In this document: positions 1 to 8,482 of the stretch, piece by piece
Layout of the letters: each line of letters starts with the position of its first letter
Numbering within the stretch: the stretch's first letter is position 1
Origin: an uncultured Pseudomonadota bacterium
GTDB taxonomy: Bacteria; Pseudomonadota; Gammaproteobacteria; Burkholderiales; Burkholderiaceae_C
Length of the DNA: 64,000 bases
NCBI GenBank assembly: GCA_945952465.1
Contig: CAMFIB010000007.1
Location: 1 to 64,000 of the forward strand
Direction of reading: 5' to 3'
Made by a program: the position numbers and the translations under genes
Notes under the pieces: model-generated
Told to the model about the DNA's origin: nothing
Seen by the model: the letters and a program-made list of their open reading frames with translations, nothing else
Databases searched by the model: none

Positions 1-1347
1 AGCACGAACACGGGCACGGGCACGGGCACCAGCACGAACACGGGTACGAATACGGGTGAGAAGCCGAATCTGCTGGATCCCAGCAAGGTGCTGGTTCACA
101 ACCTGCTGGAAGCTCTGGGCAACAGCCCGTTGAATGCAGCTGCGGCCACCGGTCTGCTCGTCACGCTGGACAACCTGTATGGCTCTGTTGCCAACACCGG
201 CAACAGCCTGACGAACGCCCTGGGTCTGAATCCCGGCGTCGACGCGCCGAACAACCTCGACGGTGTTGACAATGCCGCGGCTCAGGTCACGGGTCTGCTG
301 GGCCAAGTGCTCACGCCGGTGGTCGATGGCTTGTTGGGCAACGGAGCAACAGCTTCGCTGATCAACCCTGTGAACCTGCAAGTCGATTTCCTGACGAACG
401 GTCTGTACAACTTCCTGAACGGCGGCATCACCGCTCCGGGCGGCAGCACCAGCATCGGCGGTAGCTTGTTGGGCGGCTTGTTGGGTGGATCGCTCAACAT
501 CGGCTCGCTGGGTCTGCCGAGCGGTGTCGGCGGCGGCTTGTTCGGCGGCTTGCCGCTGGGCAACCTGACGGGTCTTCTGGGTGGTTTGGGCGGCCTTGGT
601 GGCCTGCTCGATCCGGTCCTTGGCCTTCTCGGTGGCTTGGGTGGCGGTACTTCGGCCAGCTCTCTGGACGGCCTCGGTTCGCTGACCGGCCTGCTGGACG
701 GTCTGCCGCTGCATCTCGATGCCGTGACGGGCTTGCTGGGTGGCGGCTTGCCCCTGGATGCCGTGACCGGCCTGTTGGACGGCCTGCCGCTGCACCTCGA
801 TGCTGTCACGGGCCTGCTGGGTGGTGGCCTGCCGGATCTCGGCTCCGTGACCGGCTTGCTGGGTGGCGGTTTGCCCCTGGATGCTGTGACGGGCCTGCTG
901 GGCGGCGGTTTGCCGGACCTCGGCGCCGTTACCGGTCTGCTGAGCGGTGGCTTGCCGGCGTTGCCGGGTGTCCCGGACCTCGGTTCGGTGACGGGCCTGC
1001 TGGGCGGTGGCCTGCCGGATCTCGGCGCCGCCACCGGTCTGCTGGGTGGTGGTCTGCCGGCGCTGCCGGGCGTGCCTGACCTGGGCGCTGTCACGGGTCT
1101 GCTGAGTGGCGGCTTGCCTGCTCTGCCGGGCGTCCCCGACCTCGGTTCGGTGACGGGTCTGTTGAGTGGCGGTCTGCCGCTGGATGCCGTGACCGGCCTG
1201 CTGGGCGGCGAAAGCAGCCCGCTGGCGGCTCTGCCGGGCCTGGGCACCGTTGCGTCCAGTCTCCCGCTGCCGCTCACCAGCCTGACCGGCGGCGAGGCCA
1301 GCAACCCGGTGACGGGCCTGCTGGGCAGCATCCTGCACCACCGCTGA
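1..1347 (+). CDS. Gly/Leu-rich repeat surface protein, 3' part (N-terminus outside window)
   Basis: The reading frame is open from base 1, so the gene starts upstream; 448 residues are visible. The first 20 codons are a Thr/Gly/Asn/Ser run (alternating GT and NT), followed by about 200 residues of Gly/Leu/Asn-rich sequence. From about 680 to 1215 there are some 12 tandem units of 13-20 residues built on VTGLLGGGLP with linkers LDA, DLGS/DLGA or ALPGVPDLG. There are no Cys residues and no RTX nonapeptides (GGxGxDxxx). The C-terminus reads NPVTGLLGSILHHR. Codons such as GGT, GCT and TTG are commoner than in neighbouring genes, which hints at strong expression. A type I secretion operon follows directly, so I infer this is its exported substrate, perhaps an adhesin or matrix protein. 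Automatic pipelines often call such proteins collagen-like, but there is no regular Gly-X-Y pattern. The GTG at 88 is only an internal codon. Confidence 0.75.
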   Translation, partial: STNTGTGTGTSTNTGTNTGEKPNLLDPSKVLVHNLLEALGNSPLNAAAATGLLVTLDNLYGSVANTGNSLTNALGLNPGVDAPNNLDGVDNAAAQVTGLLGQVLTPVVDGLLGNGATASLINPVNLQVDFLTNGLYNFLNGGITAPGGSTSIGGSLLGGLLGGSLNIGSLGLPSGVGGGLFGGLPLGNLTGLLGGLGGLGGLLDPVLGLLGGLGGGTSASSLDGLGSLTGLLDGLPLHLDAVTGLLGGGLPLDAVTGLLDGLPLHLDAVTGLLGGGLPDLGSVTGLLGGGLPLDAVTGLLGGGLPDLGAVTGLLSGGLPALPGVPDLGSVTGLLGGGLPDLGAATGLLGGGLPALPGVPDLGAVTGLLSGGLPALPGVPDLGSVTGLLSGGLPLDAVTGLLGGESSPLAALPGLGTVASSLPLPLTSLTGGEASNPVTGLLGSILHHR

Positions 1348-1401
1348 TCCGGGCAGACGCACGAGGCAGACTGTTCCCAGCCTGCCCTCTTGCTCAACCC
1401 G

Positions 1402-1442
1402 CGCCGCACAGTTGCCTTGCAATTGTGCGGCGTTTGTCTTTC
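1402..1442 (+). terminator. rho-independent terminator after the repeat-protein gene
   Basis: A 13-bp stem (1402-1414 with 1420-1432, one G-U pair) and a 5-nt loop are followed by a T-rich run (TTTGTCTTTCT). It lies 55 bp past the stop codon and separates the repeat-protein gene from the secretion operon. The following 1443-1620 must hold the secretion promoter, but I could not recognise a convincing one. Confidence 0.85.
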
Positions 1443-1620
1443 TGGAGCGGTGCCATGAGCCGAGGGAAAAACAGGTCCCAATTCGACGACTGAGCCGCGC
1501 CCGAGTCGGCGTACACTCGCTGTCGTCGTTTTGTACCAGTTGCGGGTCTGGCCATGGGGGTTCGGACAAGCGGGTGCGCGACGCCGGGCCCATCGCGCGC
1601 AGCCAACCTTCAGAACAGCC

Positions 1621-3468
1621 ATGCTCAAACTCCTGCTGCCCCGTCAACTCACAAAAAAGGCAGCCAATGATCCAAGCGGATCGCCCTATGCGGGAACTCT
1701 GAACGATGCGTTCACTGCGGCGTATCCGTTCGTGCGCCGCGCTGCGTGGTGGTCGCTTCCCATCAGCCTGTTCGGCTTGTTGCCGTCGTTGTTCACGCTG
1801 CAGGTCTACGACCGGGTGATCAACCGAAGTGGGCATGCGACCTTGGCAGCTTTGCTGGCCGGCATTCTGGTTTTTCTGCTGCTCGAGTTGACGCTGCGCA
1901 ACAAGCGCACCGCTGCGCTGCGCGATGCTGGCGCAACCGTGGACCATGTGGTGTCCAACGCCCTGATGCACTCCATGTTGCAGCGCCCGCTGCGTGCACT
2001 GGAGGCGCGGCCGGCAACCGCATGGTTCCTGCTCTTCCGAGATGTGGGGGCGGTGCGCATGACGGTGACGGGTGGTCTCGTCACATCGATCTTCGATTTG
2101 CCGGTAGCGATTTTTGCGCTGATCATCATTGGCATCGTCGCATGGCCATTGCTGCCGGTGCTGCTGTTGTACCTCGGCATTCTGGCTTTCTTCGCCTGGT
2201 GGTGGGCCGACGAAGTGCGCGCTGGCCGAGTCGAGGAAATCACGCGGGGCCGTAGCCTGGACGCCGTGACATCCGAAATCTGCCGTGCGCGCGAGACGCT
2301 CAAGAGCCTCGGCAACGACCAGCCCATCGTCACGATGTGGCAGCAGAACTACAACGCCTGGCTGGCGGAAAGTTTCCGCAAGAACAGCGAGATCGAGCGT
2401 GCGCGCGAACTGACGACGGTGATGATGTCGCTGTTCTCCGTGGTGCTGGTGGCCGTCGGCGCGCTCGCGGTGATGGCGCAGTGGATGACGGTCGGCGGCC
2501 TGATTGCGTCCAGCATGCTGTCGATGAAGGCGCTGTCACCGATCGCCGGCCTGGCGTCCAACTGGCGTTCGCTGGCCTCGGCCACAGAGGCGGCTCAGCG
2601 GCTGGAGAACGTGCTGAAGGAAGGCACGGATCGCCGCCCGGGCGGGATCGTGCTGCCCAAGCCGAAGGGCTCGATCCACTTGCAGGATGTGACTTTCCAG
2701 TTCAACGAGAACGCAGCCGCCGTGTTGGAAAACGTCAACCTCGACATCGGGCCGGGCGGGCTGCACGTCATCGTCGGCAAGAACGGTGCCGGCAAGTCGA
2801 CGCTGGTGAAGCTCATTGCGGGACTTTATGCGCCGACCAACGGCAAGATCTCGGTGGACGAATACGACCTCGGCCAGTTCGCCCGCGAAGAACTGGTGCA
2901 GTGGATCGCCATCCTGTCGCAGGAGGTCTATCTGTTCGGCGGGGAAATCATGGAGGTGTTGCGCCGCGCAGCGCCGGACCAGACCGACGAGCGCATCGTC
3001 GCCGCCTGCCGCCTGTCGGGCGCGCACGAATTCATTTCACGGCTGCCGGCAGGCTACCGCACGGTGCTCGGGGAAGGCGGCATGGGCCTGTCGATGGGCG
3101 AACGCCGCAAGCTGGCGCTGGCGCAGTTGTTCCTGCGCGACCCGTCGGTCGTGATCTTGGATGAGCCCAGCAACGACCTCGACTACCAGGCCGAGACCGC
3201 GCTGATCGCCGCCCTCATGGCCGCCGCCCGCAGCCGCACCATCATCGTTGTGACACATTCGCTGCGCATCGTCGCCAGTGCCACACAGGTTCATTACGTG
3301 ACCGGCACCGGCAGTGTTGAAAGCGGATCGGCTTCGGTGATGGTGCCCAAGTTGTTCGGCGTGAAGCTGCCGCCGCCGCAGGCCGCCACCGCGATCGCCG
3401 GCGCCACGGCTGGCGCCGCACCGGCGCCTCAATCCTCCACGGCGCCGACCACGTCGGCCGACAGTTGA
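1621..3468 (+). CDS. type I secretion ABC permease/ATPase (PrtD/HlyB class)
   Basis: This 615-residue fused membrane and ATPase protein energises export through the adaptor and outer-membrane channel encoded next. The N-terminal half is hydrophobic with about six membrane segments. The ATPase half has Walker A GKNGAGKST (about 386-394), signature LSMGERRKLALAQ (from about 490), Walker B VVILDEPSNDLD (from about 511) and the H-loop His near 546. No N-terminal C39 peptidase domain is present, so substrates should keep their N-terminus, as in RTX-type systems. An Ala/Pro/Thr-rich tail follows the ATPase domain. The frame opens at TTG 1531, but ATG 1621 (MLKLLLPRQ) is preferred because the upstream residues look like non-coding translation. 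The HlyD-like gene begins 20 bp later. Confidence 0.88.
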   Translation: MLKLLLPRQLTKKAANDPSGSPYAGTLNDAFTAAYPFVRRAAWWSLPISLFGLLPSLFTLQVYDRVINRSGHATLAALLAGILVFLLLELTLRNKRTAALRDAGATVDHVVSNALMHSMLQRPLRALEARPATAWFLLFRDVGAVRMTVTGGLVTSIFDLPVAIFALIIIGIVAWPLLPVLLLYLGILAFFAWWWADEVRAGRVEEITRGRSLDAVTSEICRARETLKSLGNDQPIVTMWQQNYNAWLAESFRKNSEIERARELTTVMMSLFSVVLVAVGALAVMAQWMTVGGLIASSMLSMKALSPIAGLASNWRSLASATEAAQRLENVLKEGTDRRPGGIVLPKPKGSIHLQDVTFQFNENAAAVLENVNLDIGPGGLHVIVGKNGAGKSTLVKLIAGLYAPTNGKISVDEYDLGQFAREELVQWIAILSQEVYLFGGEIMEVLRRAAPDQTDERIVAACRLSGAHEFISRLPAGYRTVLGEGGMGLSMGERRKLALAQLFLRDPSVVILDEPSNDLDYQAETALIAALMAAARSRTIIVVTHSLRIVASATQVHYVTGTGSVESGSASVMVPKLFGVKLPPPQAATAIAGATAGAAPAPQSSTAPTTSADS

Positions 3469-3487
3469 CTCACGCGGTGCCGAAGAC

Positions 3488-4834
3488 ATGAATTCCTCGA
3501 ATCCCAACAGCCTGCTCCCGCACGTGTTGCAGAACGCCGGTGCGGCCGGTGGCAAGGCGCTGCCCTATGCCGGCGGCGGCAAGAACGCCAAGACCAAGGT
3601 CTGGCTGGTCTGGGGCGCTGGTGCGCTGCTGGCCGCCGTTTGTCTCGGCTGGCCGGTGGAATCGGTTGTCACCGCGTCCGGTCGCGTGATTCCGTCTGAC
3701 CAGGTCAAGGCGGTTCAACATTTGGAAGGCGGCATTGTCAGCGCCGTGCTGGTGAAGGAAGGCGAGCGGGTCAAATCCGGCCAGCCGCTGGTCGAGATCG
3801 ACCTCGGTGGCAATTCGCTGAACCTGGAAGAACTGACGGCGCGTTACGCGTCGCTCGCCGCGGCGCGCACGCGCTTGATGGCCGAAAGCCAGGGCAAGCC
3901 CATCAAGCGCTCCGACTTCGGCAAGGAGATCGAAGAGCCGGTCTATTTGGCGGAGGCCGGTGCGTATGAGGCCCGCGCCCTGGAGCAGAAGGGCATCGTC
4001 GATGCCGCAGAGTCGCAATTGGCCCAGACCAAGAGCAAGGTGGTGGAGCAGCAGGAGCGCATCGCCGCGCTGCAGGAGCGCTACCAGCTGTACAAGAAGG
4101 AAGTCGACCTGTCGCAGCAACTGCTGGACGAAAAGCTCATCCCGCAACTGGAGGTGCTGGAGAAGCAGCGCCAGATGGGCACGGTGAAGGGCGACCTCGC
4201 CACCGCCAAACAGGCGCTGGTGTCGGCCCAGTCCGCCATCATCGAGGCGCAGGGCAAGGTGGTCGAGGCTCAGGGCCGCTTCCGCCGCCGCGCGTCGGAC
4301 GAGCTCTCCACGGCCGAGCGCCAGCTCGCCTCGGTCAGCGAAGATCTGTCGCGCGCCAAGGTGCAGCGCTCGCGGACCACGGTGCGCGCGCCGACCGATG
4401 GCGTCATCAAGGGCTTGCGCAATCCCAGCCCGGGCTGGGTGGTGAAGCCGGGCGAATCCATCATGGAGGTGGTGCCGGACAGGGACCAGATCACCGTGGA
4501 GGCGCGCCTCAATCCAAGCGACCGCGGCTATGTGCACAGCGGCCAGACCGCGCACCTCAAGATCAGCGCGTACGATTTCCTGCGCTACGGCGCGGTCGAT
4601 GGCAAGGTCACGCTGGTCAGCGCCGACGCCGACACCGACCCCAGCAATCCGATGCAGCGCACTTATTACCGGGTGCTCGTGAGCGCGGCAGAGAACTATG
4701 TCGGCAAGCCCGAGCATCCGATCACCGCCGGCATGGAGGCCCAAGTCGATCTGCTGGTGGGGAAGGACCCCTTCATCTGGTATATGCTCCGACCCGTGTT
4801 GAAGGTCCAGCGTGAGGCCTTCCAGGAGCCTTGA
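3488..4834 (+). CDS. HlyD/PrtE-family type I secretion adaptor
   Basis: This 448-residue periplasmic adaptor bridges the inner-membrane ABC protein and the TolC-like channel. One N-terminal transmembrane helix (about 38-58) precedes a lipoyl-like half (GGIVSAVLVKEGERVKSGQPL), a long Gln/Glu/Lys-rich coiled coil (about 120-290), a second lipoyl half (TTVRAPTDGVIKGL) and a C-terminal beta-barrel region. Length and order fit the PrtE/HlyD family. The stop codon overlaps the next gene's start in TTGA, so the two are translationally coupled. Confidence 0.88.
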   Translation: MNSSNPNSLLPHVLQNAGAAGGKALPYAGGGKNAKTKVWLVWGAGALLAAVCLGWPVESVVTASGRVIPSDQVKAVQHLEGGIVSAVLVKEGERVKSGQPLVEIDLGGNSLNLEELTARYASLAAARTRLMAESQGKPIKRSDFGKEIEEPVYLAEAGAYEARALEQKGIVDAAESQLAQTKSKVVEQQERIAALQERYQLYKKEVDLSQQLLDEKLIPQLEVLEKQRQMGTVKGDLATAKQALVSAQSAIIEAQGKVVEAQGRFRRRASDELSTAERQLASVSEDLSRAKVQRSRTTVRAPTDGVIKGLRNPSPGWVVKPGESIMEVVPDRDQITVEARLNPSDRGYVHSGQTAHLKISAYDFLRYGAVDGKVTLVSADADTDPSNPMQRTYYRVLVSAAENYVGKPEHPITAGMEAQVDLLVGKDPFIWYMLRPVLKVQREAFQEP

Positions 4835-6405
4835 CCGTGTTCAGATTTTCTCCACTGCCGTTGGCGGTCGTGCTGCTGTGCGCCGGTGCGTCCGCCGTGC
4901 AGGCGCAGGACGAGGTCGATCTTTTGCTGTCGCCGTCGTACACGCTGTCGGGGCGCTCCGTCGGCACGGCAGACTATGCCGACCGCGTGAAAATCGGGCT
5001 GGTCAACATGTCGCAGGACCACCCCGAGGTGCTGGCCGCCCAGACGGCATTGACCTCCAGCGGCTTTGAGGGTGAATCCGCCAAACGCGCCCGCTTTCCG
5101 CGGTTTGCACTCGCCACCTCCTCCGGCAAGTCCAGCACCTTCATTTCGGCTGACCAGACCGTTTCGCAGCGCTTCACGTCTGTGACGGCCAGCGTGCGCG
5201 CGACGCTGCTCGACGCCGGCGGCATCAGTGCCCGCGTCCGGTCGGCCGACGCCAACACCGCCGCGCTGGAGGAAGCGCTGCGCACGGCCTCGCAGAAAGT
5301 GCTGCTCGACGGCATCACCGCCTACCTGCAGGTGCAGCGCTACGACCTGAAGAAGCGCATTGCCGCCAAGTCCACCGAAGTGCTCGACGAGATGTCGCGC
5401 GCCGAGCAGCGCAAGGTCGATCTCGGCGCGGCCGGCCAGAGCGACGCCCGGCTGGCTGCATCGCGCCGAGCCGGCGCCGCTGCCCGCCGCCAGGAGTTCG
5501 ATGCGCTGCTGATCGATGCCACCGCGAAATTCGAGGTGTACTTCAAGTTCCGGCCGGCCCCGGGCGCCCTGCCCAACATGATCGTGCCGCGCAACTGGAT
5601 CCCGGCCACACAGGACGAGGCCATGCAGATTGCCGAGGCCAACAGCTCCGAAATGGCCGAGCAGCGTGCCCGCATCCTGCGCTCGCAGGCCAACGTCGAC
5701 GCCGTCAAGTCCAGCCGTTTCCCCACGCTCGATGCGGTGGTCTCCAAAACCCGCGACAACCGCGACCTCACGGTGGAACCCAGCCGCGCCGCGCTGGAAC
5801 TGAACCTCAACGTCGGCAACGGCTTCGACATCCAGTCCCGCATCCGCGCCGCCATGGTCGACGTCGACGCGCAGGAGGCGCGCCTCGAGCAGGCGCGTGC
5901 CAACCTGTCGGAGTTCACCACCGCTTCTTACGGCCGCACGCAATCCAGCGTGGACCGCGTCAAGCAACTGACCGACGCGGTCAGCGACTCCGGCCTGGCC
6001 TACCAGAGCAAGCGCCGGCTGTTGGGGTTCGGCCGCGAGACGCTCACCAACGTGCTCGATGCCCAGCTTGAGCACTACAACCTCCTGCTCGACCTCGCCG
6101 ACGCGATGTTCGACCAGCGCATCGCCGAATTCCGGCTGGCCCGCAGCACCGGCCGCCTGCTCGTTGACGGCAACCGCGACAACGCCTGGATCAACGCCAT
6201 CGTGTCCACCTCCTCGACCTCGACGCAGGACGTGTTCGCCACCAACCTGCAGGAGCAGGTCTGCAAGGGCGACACCACCGCCTGCTACGGGCCGCAGCAG
6301 ACCGCGCAACTCCCGGAAATCCGCAACCCGGTGCTGCGCCGCACGCCGACGATGTTCATTCCTGGCCAGAGCTACGGCGTCGACATCACCGCGCCGCAGA
6401 ACTGA
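4831..6405 (+). CDS. TolC-family outer-membrane channel of the type I secretion system
   Basis: A signal peptide (to about VQAQ, residue 26) precedes two helical repeat halves rich in Ala, Arg and Gln, the usual outer-membrane efflux protein architecture; 524 residues. It forms the outer-membrane exit duct for the preceding ABC/HlyD pair. The start is TTG 4831, overlapping the HlyD stop, or GTG 4837. The C-terminal 60 residues hold two Cys (QVCKG, TACYG) that may form a periplasmic disulfide, which is unusual for TolC proteins. Confidence 0.85.
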   Translation: MTVFRFSPLPLAVVLLCAGASAVQAQDEVDLLLSPSYTLSGRSVGTADYADRVKIGLVNMSQDHPEVLAAQTALTSSGFEGESAKRARFPRFALATSSGKSSTFISADQTVSQRFTSVTASVRATLLDAGGISARVRSADANTAALEEALRTASQKVLLDGITAYLQVQRYDLKKRIAAKSTEVLDEMSRAEQRKVDLGAAGQSDARLAASRRAGAAARRQEFDALLIDATAKFEVYFKFRPAPGALPNMIVPRNWIPATQDEAMQIAEANSSEMAEQRARILRSQANVDAVKSSRFPTLDAVVSKTRDNRDLTVEPSRAALELNLNVGNGFDIQSRIRAAMVDVDAQEARLEQARANLSEFTTASYGRTQSSVDRVKQLTDAVSDSGLAYQSKRRLLGFGRETLTNVLDAQLEHYNLLLDLADAMFDQRIAEFRLARSTGRLLVDGNRDNAWINAIVSTSSTSTQDVFATNLQEQVCKGDTTACYGPQQTAQLPEIRNPVLRRTPTMFIPGQSYGVDITAPQN

Positions 6406-6415
6406 CCGGGCACGC

Positions 6416-6439
6416 CGGGGCCGCGCGCTGGCGGCCCCG
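6416..6439 (+). terminator. GC-rich hairpin after the tolC-like gene
   Basis: A 9-bp perfect stem (6416-6424 with 6431-6439) with a 6-nt loop lies 11 bp past the stop. Only TT follows, so it may attenuate rather than end transcription before the glycosyltransferase gene. Confidence 0.45.
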
Positions 6440-6477
6440 TTCCCCGTGATTCCCTCCCCGTCCGGACCCGCCGCACG

Positions 6478-8475
6478 ATGACCACCCCTTCCACGCCTTC
6501 TGCCAACCCGAACCAGCTCCAGTTCATCGCGGCCATCCTGCAGGCACGCACGCTGCTGACGCGGCCGCAGGCCACGGTGGCAGAGGTGCGCGCCGCCTTC
6601 GAGCGGGCGATTGCCTTCTCGCACAACGACTACGGCGCCCATGCGGTGCTGGGCGACTACCTCAACCAGCGCGGGCTGCCGCAGGACGGCATCGCGCTGC
6701 TGCGGCCGCTGTTCGACGCAGGCAAGCTGGCCTTCGAGGGGTCGATGGCGCTCGGCAACTGCTGTGCCACGCTGCAAGACTACGCTGGCGCGCGGCTCGC
6801 CTACACCCAGGCTGTCGGCCAGAAGCCGGGCGACCCGATGGCGCGCAACAACCTCGGCTTCGTGCTGACGCAGCTCGGCGTGAACGACGAAGCGCTGGTG
6901 CACCTGAGCGAGGCCGTCATCCAGAAGCCCGACCTGATGCTGGCGCAGTCCAACCTGATCGACCTGCTCGTCCGGCTGGACCGCTGGAGTGACGCGCTGC
7001 TGTTCTGCCGCACCTACGACAAGCTCGAGAAAAGCGACCGCAGCCAGTTCCTGCTGGGCCGCGCCTACCAGGAAACGGGCGATCTGGCCAAGGCGCGAGA
7101 CGTCTGGACCGACGGCATCCGCCGGTTTCCGCAACACGCCTCGACCGCCACCTACCTCGGCGGCATCTGCTACCGCACCGGCGACATCGCCCGCGCGACC
7201 GCGCTGTTCCGCGCCGCCGCCGATGCCGACCCGAACAACGCCGTTGCCACCACCAACTACCTGCTCGCGCTGAACTATCTGCCGCACGACCCCCGCTGGA
7301 TTGCCGGCGAGCACGCCGAACGGGTGCGCCGCTGGCCGGGCGGTGACCAGCCGGCGCCGGCAAAAAAGCCGCGGCTGGCGGCGCAGACGCGCCAGCGCCG
7401 CCTGCGCGTCGGCTACCTCAGCCCCGACTTCTACGAGCACCCGGTCGGCCAGATCGTCGCGCCGGTGCTGAAGGCACACGACGCCGGGCGCTTCGAGGTT
7501 TTCGTGTACCACGTGGGGCACCAGCAGGACGGGCTGACCGACGGCCTGCGCGCCCACTTCGGTGAACGCTGGCGGCACCTGCCCGAGGACGGCACCGACA
7601 CGCTGGTGGAAAAGGTCAAGGCCGACAGCATCGACGTTCTGGTCGATCTCTGCGGCCACACCGGCGAAAGCCGGCTGCCGGTGTTCGCGCGCCGCGCCGC
7701 GCCGGTGCAGGTCACCTACCTCGGTTACCCCAACACCACCGGCTTGTCGCAGATGGACTACCGCATCACCGACGCCATTGCCGACCCGCCCGGCCTGGCC
7801 GACGAGATCCACACCGAGCAGCTGCTGCGCATGCCCGCACCCTTCCTGTGCCTGCGCCGGCCGCCGGAGCTGCCCGACGCCGGGCCGACCCCCGCACTCA
7901 GCAACGGCCACCTCACGCTGGCCAGCTTCAACAACCTCGCCAAGCTGTCCGACCAGACGCTGGCGTTGTGGGCGCGGGTGCTGCAGGCGCTGCCCGACGC
8001 GCGGCTGCTGGTGAAGGCTGCGCCGCTGTCCGACGAGGCGCTGAAGGCCGAGCAACTGGCCCGTTTTGCCGCCGCAGGCATCGACACGGCGCGCGTCGAG
8101 ATGTTCGCCCGCATGGGGTTCCACGACCATCTCGCGTTGTACCGGCGCGTCGACCTCGCGCTCGACCCCTTTCCGTACCACGGCACCGCGACGACGATCG
8201 AGGCGCTGTGGATGGGCATTCCGGTGCTGGCGCTGGCCGGGGACACGCATGTGTCGCGGGTGAGCGTGTCCATTCTCACGGCCCTGGGCCTGCCCGAGCT
8301 GGTGGCCGACAGCGCCGACGCCTACGTGGCGCGTTGCCAGGCCTTCGCTGCCGAGCCGCAGAAGCTGCAGCAACTGCGCGGCGGCATGCGGCAGCGGCTG
8401 GAAAAGAGCCCCGCCACCGACCCGGCCGACAGCGCCCGCAAGCTCGAGGCGCTCTACACCTCGCTGCAGGACTGA
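6478..8475 (+). CDS. TPR-containing GT41 glycosyltransferase (O-GlcNAc transferase/SPINDLY-like)
   Basis: The 665-residue protein has tetratricopeptide-like repeats over about residues 40-280 and a Glyco_transf_41 catalytic region over about 300-660. Diagnostic motifs are GYLSPDFYEHPVGQI, DLCGHT (His near 394), the GYPNTTGL segment, LASFNNLAKLS, PYHGTATTIEALWMG (from about 566) and HVSRVSVSIL. GT41 enzymes transfer a sugar from a nucleotide sugar to Ser/Thr (OGT) or Asn (HMW1C-like), normally in the cytoplasm. The TPR half usually recognises the acceptor protein. It lies 72 bp after the secretion channel gene on the same strand, so I infer it modifies the exported Thr-rich repeat protein before secretion. 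Donor sugar and linkage cannot be read from sequence. Confidence 0.85.
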   Translation: MTTPSTPSANPNQLQFIAAILQARTLLTRPQATVAEVRAAFERAIAFSHNDYGAHAVLGDYLNQRGLPQDGIALLRPLFDAGKLAFEGSMALGNCCATLQDYAGARLAYTQAVGQKPGDPMARNNLGFVLTQLGVNDEALVHLSEAVIQKPDLMLAQSNLIDLLVRLDRWSDALLFCRTYDKLEKSDRSQFLLGRAYQETGDLAKARDVWTDGIRRFPQHASTATYLGGICYRTGDIARATALFRAAADADPNNAVATTNYLLALNYLPHDPRWIAGEHAERVRRWPGGDQPAPAKKPRLAAQTRQRRLRVGYLSPDFYEHPVGQIVAPVLKAHDAGRFEVFVYHVGHQQDGLTDGLRAHFGERWRHLPEDGTDTLVEKVKADSIDVLVDLCGHTGESRLPVFARRAAPVQVTYLGYPNTTGLSQMDYRITDAIADPPGLADEIHTEQLLRMPAPFLCLRRPPELPDAGPTPALSNGHLTLASFNNLAKLSDQTLALWARVLQALPDARLLVKAAPLSDEALKAEQLARFAAAGIDTARVEMFARMGFHDHLALYRRVDLALDPFPYHGTATTIEALWMGIPVLALAGDTHVSRVSVSILTALGLPELVADSADAYVARCQAFAAEPQKLQQLRGGMRQRLEKSPATDPADSARKLEALYTSLQD

Positions 8476-8482
8476 GCGGCGT

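Noticed and set aside
88-90. GTG at 88 as the start of the repeat protein
   Set aside because: The frame is open back to base 1 with a patterned Thr-rich sequence and no ribosome site before 88.
680-1215. Possible CRISPR array from regularly repeated DNA
   Set aside because: Repeats are in frame, coding and have no unique spacers; they encode the VTGLL units.
282-1628. Long open frame antisense to the repeat-protein gene
   Set aside because: Its Pro/Arg/Ser-rich repeats mirror the sense repeats; codon periodicity follows the plus strand.
4696-8373. 1225-codon minus-strand open frame
   Set aside because: It spans several well-identified plus-strand genes and gives only low-complexity Gly/Arg/Gln/His sequence, a GC-bias artefact.
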